Of a stretch of DNA of 64,000 nucleotides, positions 54,172 to 61,489 are shown one piece after another. The notes beneath the pieces were generated by a model. It ran no database searches and was not told where the DNA came from. It saw only the letters and a list, made by a program, of their open reading frames with translations. Numbering within the stretch: position 1 is the stretch's first letter; every line of letters starts with the position of its first letter. The stretch covers positions 1 to 64,000 of the forward strand of contig SCRM01000006.1 in NCBI GenBank assembly GCA_004298045.1. The letters run 5' to 3'. This DNA comes from Rhodanobacter sp. (GTDB taxonomy: Bacteria; Pseudomonadota; Gammaproteobacteria; Xanthomonadales; Rhodanobacteraceae). The position numbers and the translations under genes are program-made.

Positions 54172-54881
54172 GTGCTTGCCGTGCCCGCATCGGTTTGCGC
54201 CAGCCATGCATCTGGCTGGCCCTTGCCGTGCTGGGCATCGGCACGCCCATCGGCGCACACGCCACCGCGCGCAGTGCCGCCGAGCAAGCGGTGCGCGCCT
54301 ACTTCGGTACGCCCGGTGCCCGCGTCGTGGCGCAGGCCGCCGCGCTCAACCCGCGCCTGCGCCTCGCGCCCTGTGGCGTGCCGTTGACCGCCAAGGTACC
54401 CGATGGCGTGCGCGCGATGCCGCAAGTCAGCGTGCCAGTCAGTTGTCGACAAACGCCACAAGGCTGGACGATCCGGGTGCCGGTGCACCTGCAGGTCTTT
54501 CGCCAGGTGCTGGTGACCACCCACGCCCTGCGGCGCGGCGACGGCATCCACGCCGACGATGTGCGCAGCGAGGAACGCGACGTGGCGCGCCTCGGCTACG
54601 GCTATCTCGACCAACCGGATCAGCTCGCCGACCGGACGTTGGCGCGCGCGCTGCCCGCCGGCAGCGTGCTGACCCCGGCCGCACTCGGCGGGCGCACCAT
54701 GGTGCGCGCCGGCGACCGCGTGCAGATGGTGGCGCAACTTGGCGATATCGTCGTGCGCGCCGACGGCGTTGCCCTGGGCAGCGGCGACAATGGCACACGA
54801 CTGCGCGTGCGCAACGGCAGTTCGGGCACCATTGTCGACGGCGTCGTCAGCGGCCCGGGCGTGGTACGGACACTTCCCTGA
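54168..54881 (+). CDS. flgA: Flagellar P-ring assembly chaperone FlgA
   Basis: 237 aa periplasmic protein. A signal peptide (about residues 1-31, cleavage near AHA) is followed by an SAF domain ([22 protein letters not shown]) and the C-terminal [31 protein letters not shown] with [10 protein letters not shown]. The start at 54168 overlaps the MCP stop, so the P-ring chaperone is expressed with a receptor. Confidence 0.95.
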   Translation: MSACRARIGLRQPCIWLALAVLGIGTPIGAHATARSAAEQAVRAYFGTPGARVVAQAAALNPRLRLAPCGVPLTAKVPDGVRAMPQVSVPVSCRQTPQGWTIRVPVHLQVFRQVLVTTHALRRGDGIHADDVRSEERDVARLGYGYLDQPDQLADRTLARALPAGSVLTPAALGGRTMVRAGDRVQMVAQLGDIVVRADGVALGSGDNGTRLRVRNGSSGTIVDGVVSGPGVVRTLP

Positions 54882-54883
54882 AC

Positions 54884-54899
54884 TGTGACGAACATCACA
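54884..54899. promoter_or_regulatory. CRP/Clp-type binding site upstream of flgM
   Basis: TGTGACGAACATCACA is a perfect TGTGA-N6-TCACA palindrome. Its centre lies about 20 nt upstream of the -35 element of the flgM FliA promoter, roughly -54 from the predicted start. Confidence 0.65.
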
Positions 54900-54911
54900 A
54901 GGCAGGGCCTC

Positions 54912-54938
54912 TAAAGTTTCCTGCTCGACTGCCGTAAA
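54912..54938 (+). promoter_or_regulatory. FliA (sigma-28) promoter of flgM-flgN
   Basis: -35 TAAAGTTT (perfect), an 11-nt spacer and -10 GCCGTAAA, 34 nt upstream of flgM. Confidence 0.87.
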
Positions 54939-54971
54939 AGGTCACACAGGGGCTTCACCCAGCGAGTACAC

Positions 54972-55313
54972 ATGATGAGCGCGACCATCTCCAACAACGG
55001 TTTGCCACCGCAGCTTCCGCAGGTTTCCGGCAACCCGGGCAGCGGTGGTGCGGCCGGGGCCGCCGGCACCGACGCCGGAACGGGTTCCGGTGCCGCCGCG
55101 GTGGGCCACGGCACCGATCAGGTCAAGCTGACCGACTCCGCGCGGGCATTGCAGCAAGCCGCCCGCCCGGACAACGGCAGCGCGATCGACACCAAACGGG
55201 TCGACCAGGTGCGCGCCGCGATTGCCAGCGGCAGCTACCAGATCAACCCCGGCAACATTGCCGACCGGCTGATTTCGCTGGACCACCAGCTCGGCGGTAC
55301 GGGCAAGGCATGA
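54972..55313 (+). CDS. flgM: Anti-sigma-28 factor FlgM
   Basis: 113 aa, secreted inhibitor of FliA. The N-terminal half is Gly/Ala-rich and disordered. The C-terminal half (VKLTDSARALQQAA, IDTKRVDQVRAAIASGSYQINPGNIADRLISLD) is the FliA-binding signature. Either of two adjacent ATGs could start it. Autoregulation through the FliA promoter is expected. Confidence 0.95.
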   Translation: MMSATISNNGLPPQLPQVSGNPGSGGAAGAAGTDAGTGSGAAAVGHGTDQVKLTDSARALQQAARPDNGSAIDTKRVDQVRAAIASGSYQINPGNIADRLISLDHQLGGTGKA

Positions 55314-55762
55314 ACACCGCGCTGGCGCAGGAGTTCGCGACCGCGCTGGACGCCATCCTGGGCGAAATGCGCGGTGGTCTGGCCCAGCTCGGCAGCGTAT
55401 TGGCCGCCGAACGGGTGGCCCTGCACGACGGCGACACCGAGGCCATCGACCAGACCGGCGCGCGCAAGCAGGCGTTGATGCAGCAGCTTGAAGCCCTCGA
55501 TGCCGAGCGCCAGCAATTTGCCCGCGAACAACCGCAAGTCGCAGCCAGCCGCAACCCGGCCTGGCGCGAGCTGGTGACCGCGCTGCAGCAGTGCCAGGAG
55601 CAAAACCTGCGCAACGGCAACCTTGCCAGCCAGCGTTTGCGCGCCGTGCGCCAGGCATTGGCGATCCTCACCGGCGGCGACGACGACGGCAACGGCCTGT
55701 ACGACAGCGGCGGCGGGCTGCGCGGCGACATCATGCGTTCGCGCCCGCTGGCCGCCGCCTGA
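55310..55762 (+). CDS. flgN: Flagellar export chaperone FlgN
   Basis: 150 aa helical protein that escorts FlgK and FlgL. Features include LAQLGSVLAAERVALHDGDTEAIDQTGARKQALMQQLEALDAERQQF and LLQQCQEQNLRNGN-like NGN near residue 105. Its ATG overlaps the flgM stop (ATGA). Confidence 0.93.
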   Translation: MNTALAQEFATALDAILGEMRGGLAQLGSVLAAERVALHDGDTEAIDQTGARKQALMQQLEALDAERQQFAREQPQVAASRNPAWRELVTALQQCQEQNLRNGNLASQRLRAVRQALAILTGGDDDGNGLYDSGGGLRGDIMRSRPLAAA

Positions 55763-55863
55763 TGCCTTTGCCCTGAGCCACGGCGCTGTCCGCGCGCGTG
55801 ATCCCCGCGCAGCGCGGATGGTAGGCAGTTTCCCTCGCCCTGTCCCGCGATGCCGGATCGATC

Positions 55864-57138
55864 ATGAACTCACCTGTTGCCTCCTCCCACGCCGACGCCT
55901 CCGCCGAGGCACCGATCTTTGCCGCCGCCAATGCACCGCTGCCGGTGCTGCGCGTGCCGCTGCTCGACCGCGAACGCCAGCTGTACGCCTACGAACTCCT
56001 GTTTCACCGCGACGGCGGCGACGACCAGGCCTTGCTGCAAGGCGTGCTCGGCGCCATCACCGACGGCGCGCTGACCCGGCTGGTGCGCGGCAACCGCGCG
56101 TTTCTCAACCTGCCGCTTGATCTGTTGCCGGTGGATGCCGACGTGCTGGCGCACCAGCCGCGCCTGGGCGTGGTGCTGCAGCCGGAGGTGGCCGAAGACC
56201 CCGGCGTGATGATGCGTATCGAACAGATGGCGCAGCGCGGTTGCCAATTCCTGCTCGATCTGGGCACGCTCGACCCCAACGCCACCCACACCCTGGGCGT
56301 GCTGCTGCAGCAGGTGCAGCTGGTGCGCCTGGATGCGGCCAGGCTGGCGCCCGAGGTACTGGCCGGCCGCGCGCGCGACCTGCACCAGCGTGGTCTGCAC
56401 GTGGTGGCCGGACAAGTGAACGACCATGCGATTTTCGATCGCTGCGCCGCGTTGCCATTCGAGGCGGTGCAGGGCCGTTACCTCCTCGTGCCGCAACCGG
56501 TTGCGGTGCCGGTGCTGACCGCCAACCGCTTGAGCATGCTGCGCCTGATGGGCGCGCTGCACGAATCCAACCCTGGCCCGGTCGAGCTGGGCAAGATCGT
56601 CCGCGACGACGCGGTGCTGAGCTACAAGCTGCTCTCGTGCGTCAATTCCGCCTACTTTGCACTGCCGCGCCAGCTCAAATCGGTGCAGCAGGCGGCGATC
56701 TTCTTTGGCGTTTCACGCATGCGCAACTGGGTCGACACCATGGCCATGTGCAGCATGGATGATCGCCCGCCAGAGCTCCTGCGCGCGGCGCTGATCCGCG
56801 CGCACATGTGCGAGGGCCTGGCCAAGGCCACGGCGCAGGGTGATCCAGAAATGGCGTTCACCGTCGGCCTGTTCTCGCTGCTCGACGTGTTGATGTGCGC
56901 ACCGATGGAATACCTCCTGACCCAGCTGCGTCTGGCGCCCGAAATCAACGATGCGCTGACCGGCCGCGGCGGCTCGTTCGCGGCGGTGCTCAAGCAGATC
57001 CTCGCGTGGGAGGCCGGCGAGCTCACCAAGCTCGAGGTCACCCCGCAGCGGATCGAGAAACTCGCGGCGCTTTATCTCGGCGCCACCCAGTGGGCCGATC
57101 AGGTGTACGCCGGCGCCAGCGGCAAGAAGGTGCAATAA
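55864..57138 (+). CDS. EAL-like/HDOD signalling protein (YuxH type)
   Basis: 424 aa. The N-terminal about 190 residues resemble an EAL fold, starting LYAYELLF. The strand LGVVLQPEVAED and LLDLGTLDPNAT lack the metal-binding and catalytic residues, so c-di-GMP hydrolysis is unlikely. The C-terminal HDOD domain runs from about 225 (VELGKIVRDDAVLSYKLLSCVNSAYFAL, QAAIFFGVSRMRNWV). HDOD/EAL proteins of this type act as signalling adaptors. It follows flgN by 101 nt and is probably in the flgMN transcript. Confidence 0.88.
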   Translation: MNSPVASSHADASAEAPIFAAANAPLPVLRVPLLDRERQLYAYELLFHRDGGDDQALLQGVLGAITDGALTRLVRGNRAFLNLPLDLLPVDADVLAHQPRLGVVLQPEVAEDPGVMMRIEQMAQRGCQFLLDLGTLDPNATHTLGVLLQQVQLVRLDAARLAPEVLAGRARDLHQRGLHVVAGQVNDHAIFDRCAALPFEAVQGRYLLVPQPVAVPVLTANRLSMLRLMGALHESNPGPVELGKIVRDDAVLSYKLLSCVNSAYFALPRQLKSVQQAAIFFGVSRMRNWVDTMAMCSMDDRPPELLRAALIRAHMCEGLAKATAQGDPEMAFTVGLFSLLDVLMCAPMEYLLTQLRLAPEINDALTGRGGSFAAVLKQILAWEAGELTKLEVTPQRIEKLAALYLGATQWADQVYAGASGKKVQ

Positions 57139-57220
57139 GCCCGACGGGCCGGGATTCGGGAAAGCATCCGCTGGCCGGGTGGCGTTGCTTGGCTGCGGGG
57201 AGCAAAGTCTCCACCCCGCG

Positions 57221-57262
57221 ATTCCCCCGCTCCTCTTCGGGGAGAGGGCTGGGGCGAGGGGC
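57221..57262. repeat. Second copy of the palindromic repeat found in flgI
   Basis: CCCCCGCTCCTCTTCGGGGAG followed by AGGGCTGGGGCGAGGGGCC shares GGGGAGAGGG-x-TGGGG-x-x-AGGGG with the copy inside flgI. It lies between the convergent HDOD and LacI genes, the expected intergenic position. Confidence 0.65.
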
Positions 57263-57361
57263 CGGGCCGGTCTCGACTCCCGCTGGACAAGCTCCAACCG
57301 GTGGCGCCACGCGGAGCCGAGCGCCCCGGCCGAGCGATGCCGCCGCCCGCAAGCGGCCCAG

Positions 57362-58411
57362 TCAGCGCTTGGGCGGGGCGCTGCGCAGCGGTGCAGTGGA
57401 ACCGCGCACCACCAGCTCCGGGCTGAAGCCCTGCCCGGACAGATCCAGCGGCTCACCGTTGGCTTCGTGCTGCAGGTTGCGAATGAGCCGGTACGCCGCC
57501 GCGTGCGCGATCTCCTCGGTGGCCTGGCGCGCGGTGGTCAACGCCGGCCACGATTGCTTGGAAAACGGACTGTCCTCGAAGCCGGCAATCGACAGCTCCC
57601 ATGGCACGCTGATGCCGCTCGAATGCGCGGCAGCGAGCACGCCGGCGGCAATCTCGTCGTTGGAGCCGAAGATGGCCGTCGGCCGGTTCGCCAGCGCCAA
57701 GAGCTTGCGTGCGCCGCGAAAACCATCGTCGAACGAGTAATCGCCCGGCAGCACCAGCTCGCGGTCGAGCGCGATGCCGTAATCCTTCAGGGCATCCTCG
57801 TAGCCCTGGTAGCGCTCCGGGCTGGAACGATGGTCGCGCCCGCCCCACAAAAAACCAATGCGCGTATGCCCGAGCTGGATCAGGTGCTCGGTGATCGCAT
57901 ACGCCGCGTCGCGGTCGTCCACGTACACGCACGGGTAGCCGTCGCCCGGGTCTTCGCGCGCCGAAATGATGCGCATGAAGTGCAGCTTCGCCGCCGCCAG
58001 GCGCTCGATCAACGCCGCCTGCTCGGACATCGGTGGCGCCAGCACCAGCCCCGCCAGCCGCGCGTGCGCCGCCAGGGCAATCAGCTCATCGGCCAGCTTG
58101 GGCGAGGTCGAATCGCACGGGTGGATCTGCAGCACATAGCCCTGCTCGCGGCAGGCAGCCAGCACGCCGCTTTGCATGCTGATGATGTAGTGCGGGTTGG
58201 GGTTGTCGTAGACGAGCCCGAGCGCGTACGCGCGGGTGCTGCGCAGGCTGCGCGCGGAAGGGTCGGGCTGGTAGCCCAGGGCGTCGATCGCACGCTGCAC
58301 CTTTTCCCGCGTGAGCACATGTACCGAGGGCTCGTTGTTGATGACCCGCGAGACGGTCTTCAGCGAAACGCCCGCCTGCTCAGCGACATCCTTGATGGTG
58401 GTGCTGCGCAA
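57362..58411 (-). CDS. LacI family transcriptional regulator
   Basis: 349 aa. An N-terminal helix-turn-helix (TTIKDVAEQAGVSLKTVSRVIN) and hinge precede a periplasmic-binding-protein-like ligand domain (ALGLVYDNPNPHYI, GFEDSPFSKQSWPALTT). The start is taken as TTG at 58411 (RSTTIKDVA), with GAGGG upstream, because the next ATG upstream runs into a stop. It lies 114 nt after the MFS gene and probably represses this sugar locus via the two palindromes at 59901 and 60204. Confidence 0.92.
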   Translation of the reverse strand: MRSTTIKDVAEQAGVSLKTVSRVINNEPSVHVLTREKVQRAIDALGYQPDPSARSLRSTRAYALGLVYDNPNPHYIISMQSGVLAACREQGYVLQIHPCDSTSPKLADELIALAAHARLAGLVLAPPMSEQAALIERLAAAKLHFMRIISAREDPGDGYPCVYVDDRDAAYAITEHLIQLGHTRIGFLWGGRDHRSSPERYQGYEDALKDYGIALDRELVLPGDYSFDDGFRGARKLLALANRPTAIFGSNDEIAAGVLAAAHSSGISVPWELSIAGFEDSPFSKQSWPALTTARQATEEIAHAAAYRLIRNLQHEANGEPLDLSGQGFSPELVVRGSTAPLRSAPPKR

Positions 58412-58525
58412 GCGGATACCCTCAAATCGCCATGGAAATGCTGGCTGGAACGGCCACGCGTGCGCGGCCGGCGTCATGCGCGGAAAGCATAACGCGAGTG
58501 CCGCGCCGGCACGCCATCGGCACGC

Positions 58526-59809
58526 TCACGCGGCGCCGTGCTGGCCGATGCGGTGGCCACGCATGCCGTAAAACAGGATGTACAGGTAGCACGGCACCAT
58601 CAGCACCGCGAACGCGAGCTGGAAGTCGATGACCTCCTTGAGGTGCACAAACGCCTGCGGGATCAGCGCACCGCCGCAAATGCCCATCACCAGCAGCGCC
58701 GAGCCGGCCTCGGTGTGCCGCCCCAGGCCCTTGATCGCGAGCGGGAAAATCGCCGGCCACATCATCGCGTTGGCAAACCCGAGCGCGGCGACAAAGCCCA
58801 CCGACAGGTAGCCGGTCGTCACCAGCGCGCCCAGCGCAAACAGCACGCCGAGCACCGCGGACACCGCGAGGTAACGCTGCTGCGACACGAAGCGCGGGAT
58901 CAGCACCAGGCCGGCGACGTAGCCCACCAGCATCGCCCCGAGGGTGAACGAGGTGAAGAACTTGGTCTGGTCCAGCGGCAGCCCGAAACCGGCGCCGTAG
59001 GTACCGATCGCATCCCCGGCCATCACCTCCGCACCCACGTACAAGAACAGGCACAGCACGCCGAGCCACAAATGCGGGAAGCTGAAAATGCTGCGCCCGG
59101 AGTGGCCGATCGCGTGCTCGTCGTTCGCCCCGGAGGGTTTGATTTCCGGCAACCCGGAGCGCAGCACCCAGATGCCGAGCAGCACCAGCACGCCCGCCAT
59201 CACCAGGTACGGCGTGTGGATCTTCGCCGCAAACGCATTGAGCAGGCCAGCGCGCGCCGCCGGCGCCGCCGCGGTGACCTGCGCATCGAGGTCGCCGATG
59301 CCGTGCAGCACCAGCGCGCCGATCAGGATCGGCGCCGTGATGCCGGCGAGCTTGTTGCAGATGCCCATGAACGACATCCGCTGGGCCGCGCTTTCGATCG
59401 GGCCGAGAATGCTCACGTATGGGTTGGAGGCGGTCTGCAGCAGCGACAGGCCCGCGCCGATCGCGAACAACCCCGAGAGCGCGCCGGCAAACTCGCGCCG
59501 CGTCGCAAATTCGGCAAACACGAACGCGCCCAGCGCCATCACGAATAGCCCCAGCGCCATGCCCTTTTTCATGCCAATCCGCCGCAGCAGCGCCGACGCC
59601 GGCAGCGAGAACACGAAATAGGAGATGTAGAACGCGAACGGCACCAGGAACGCGTAGGTGTCCGGCAGCTGGAACGCCAGCTTGACGAACGTGATCAGCG
59701 GCCCGTTGAGCCAGGTGAAGAAGCCGAAGATGAAAAACAGCACCCCGATGACGATCATCGGCCCGATGTAGGCGCGTTCGGATGGCGCAGCCGCCTGCGT
59801 GCTAACCAT
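58526..59809 (-). CDS. FHS-family sugar MFS transporter (FucP/GluP/NagP type)
   Basis: 427 aa, about twelve hydrophobic segments. The N-terminal IGVLFFIFGFFTWLNGPLI and the YISYFVFSLPASALLRRIGMKKGM motif define the fucose-galactose-glucose-H+ symporter family. The substrate is a monosaccharide, glucose or N-acetylglucosamine being most plausible beside a Glk-type kinase; the sequence alone does not decide. The start at 59809 has GGAGAGG upstream. Confidence 0.9.
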   Translation of the reverse strand: MVSTQAAAPSERAYIGPMIVIGVLFFIFGFFTWLNGPLITFVKLAFQLPDTYAFLVPFAFYISYFVFSLPASALLRRIGMKKGMALGLFVMALGAFVFAEFATRREFAGALSGLFAIGAGLSLLQTASNPYVSILGPIESAAQRMSFMGICNKLAGITAPILIGALVLHGIGDLDAQVTAAAPAARAGLLNAFAAKIHTPYLVMAGVLVLLGIWVLRSGLPEIKPSGANDEHAIGHSGRSIFSFPHLWLGVLCLFLYVGAEVMAGDAIGTYGAGFGLPLDQTKFFTSFTLGAMLVGYVAGLVLIPRFVSQQRYLAVSAVLGVLFALGALVTTGYLSVGFVAALGFANAMMWPAIFPLAIKGLGRHTEAGSALLVMGICGGALIPQAFVHLKEVIDFQLAFAVLMVPCYLYILFYGMRGHRIGQHGAA

Positions 59810-59883
59810 GAAACCTCTCCCCAATCTGATGACGGTACGGTCGAGCGCGAACCAGCGGCCACCACGCGGCGGTCGAAGTGCCC

Positions 59884-59913
59884 TTTATTGGCCGCAACGT
59901 ACAACGTTGTCAA
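59884..59913 (-). promoter_or_regulatory. Promoter with LacI-type operator for the MFS/LacI genes
   Basis: On the minus strand TTGACA (59913-59908), 18 nt, then AATAAA (59889-59884). The palindrome ACAACGTTGT (59901-59910) overlaps the -35 element, so a bound repressor would block RNA polymerase. Confidence 0.6.
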
Positions 59914-60203
59914 CTGGTGCCCCTGAACCACTTGCCATCTCCCCCGCACGGGCACCCCCCGGCAACTGTCGCCGGCCCGAGGTCAAACCTGGCCCGGTAA
60001 CGCCCGATCCCGGCGGCGCGACGGCCCCGCGCACAAGTGCTGCTTGCCGTCGTGATGCAAGGTACTCCCCGTCGTCTGAAAACGATGACCGTGGCTTGGC
60101 GTGGCCACCCACGCGCCCCACGAGTCCAAGGCACGCCATGCCGCCCGGACCCGACCGGCAACGCCTCGCGCCGCGCCACAAGGCAGTCTCGTCACCAACG
60201 CTT

Positions 60204-60222
60204 GACAACGTTGTCTTATACT
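60204..60222 (+). promoter_or_regulatory. LacI-type operator and -10 box upstream of the kinase
   Basis: The perfect 12-bp palindrome GACAACGTTGTC (60204-60215) directly abuts a -10 hexamer TATACT (60217-60222). The -35 is poor, but operator placement in the promoter spacer fits repression. The leader would be about 80 nt. Confidence 0.6.
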
Positions 60223-60310
60223 GGTCAGACTCCGCCCAGTCTCGTCTGCCGACCATTTTGCGCTGCGCGCAGTTGCCGGTGGATGACCTTTCGCGTCAGG
60301 GGATGTCTTC

Positions 60311-61408
60311 GTGGTCGAGCTCGCCAGCCAAAACCGCGCCAGTCACCGCCCGTCATCGGCCCCTGCGCCGGATGCCGCGGTGGCCGGCAACGAGCCGTTC
60401 CTGGCCACCGACGCGGGCGGCACGCATGCGCGGGTGGCGCTGGTGGTGGGCACGCCCAGCGGCAACCAGCCGGTCAGCGTGCTGCATTACCGCCGGTATC
60501 AGTGCGCCGACTGGGACAACCTCGGCGCCGTACTGCGCCATTTCCTCGACGAGCTGCCCGCCGCCGGTTTCGGCCCGGCACGTGCACATATCCGCTGCGG
60601 CGTCATCGCCAGCGCCGGCGTGCTGATGGACGACACCATCGTCAACGAAAACCTGCCCTGGCCGGTCGCGGTCGGCGCCCTGCGCGAAGGCCTCGGCCTC
60701 ACCCAGCTCAAGGTCATCAACGATTTCGAAGCCGTGGCCTGGGCCGCGCAGTTCCTGCGCGACAACGACACCCTGCCGGTGATCGATGCTGTCCGTTCGG
60801 CGGCCCGCGGCCCGGTGCTGGTGATGGGCCCCGGCACCGGCCTCGGCTCGGCCGTGCTGCTGCCGCGCGCCGGCCATGCCCAGGTACTGGCGACCGAGGC
60901 CGGCCAGATTTCTCTGGCGCCGGGCACCGCGCGCGAGATCGAGATCCTGCGCATCCTGGCCCGCGGCCGCACCCACGTTTCGTTTGAAGACGCGCTCTCC
61001 GGCCCCGGCCTGCGCAACATCTACCACGCCCTGTGCGAGCTCAACGACGTTCCCATCACCCTGATGACGCCGGCCGAGATCACCAGCGCGGCGCTTGCCG
61101 GCCACGACGCCACCGCGGCGGAAACCCTGGCGGTTTTCTGTGGCCTCCTGGGCAGCTTCGTCGGCGACCTCGCCATGCTTTACGGCGCCAGCGGCGGCGT
61201 TTTTCTGGCCGGCGGCATCCTGCCGCAAATCCACACCTACCTGCGCGCCAGCCAGTTTGCCGAGCGCTTTCTCGACAAGGGCGCCATGCGCGCCTTTCTG
61301 CAAAAGATTCCCGTACGACTGATCGAACACGGCCAGCTCGGCGTCATCGGCGCCGCCGGCTGGTTTCTCAACGAGCAGCCGGAAAAGGGGAATGTCCCGC
61401 TGCTCTAG
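60311..61408 (+). CDS. glk: Glucokinase-family hexose kinase
   Basis: 365 aa of the bacterial Glk family. The phosphate-binding signature LATDAGGTHARVAL lies near residue 32, followed by VINDFEAVAWAAQFL, GPGTGLGSAVLLP with the ATP loop, and FLAGGILPQIHTYL near the end. It phosphorylates glucose or a related amino sugar delivered by the adjacent MFS carrier. The start is GTG at 60311 after GGGGA. The first about 25 residues are not conserved, so a later start is possible. Confidence 0.88.
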   Translation: MVELASQNRASHRPSSAPAPDAAVAGNEPFLATDAGGTHARVALVVGTPSGNQPVSVLHYRRYQCADWDNLGAVLRHFLDELPAAGFGPARAHIRCGVIASAGVLMDDTIVNENLPWPVAVGALREGLGLTQLKVINDFEAVAWAAQFLRDNDTLPVIDAVRSAARGPVLVMGPGTGLGSAVLLPRAGHAQVLATEAGQISLAPGTAREIEILRILARGRTHVSFEDALSGPGLRNIYHALCELNDVPITLMTPAEITSAALAGHDATAAETLAVFCGLLGSFVGDLAMLYGASGGVFLAGGILPQIHTYLRASQFAERFLDKGAMRAFLQKIPVRLIEHGQLGVIGAAGWFLNEQPEKGNVPLL

Positions 61409-61489
61409 CGCCACCGCGCCGTGCCCCGTCCACCAACCGTGTACCGCTGCACCCAACCGGATCGACCCAACCTCTGAGGGGAGGACACC

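Larger units (their letters stand above)
59810..60310. other. 501-bp divergent control region, MFS / kinase
   Basis: No gene supported. It contains two copies of a TTGACAACGTTGT-type palindrome (59901-59913 and 60202-60215) in promoter positions facing each transcription unit. The 59920-60190 interior shows no further feature I can name. Confidence 0.6.
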
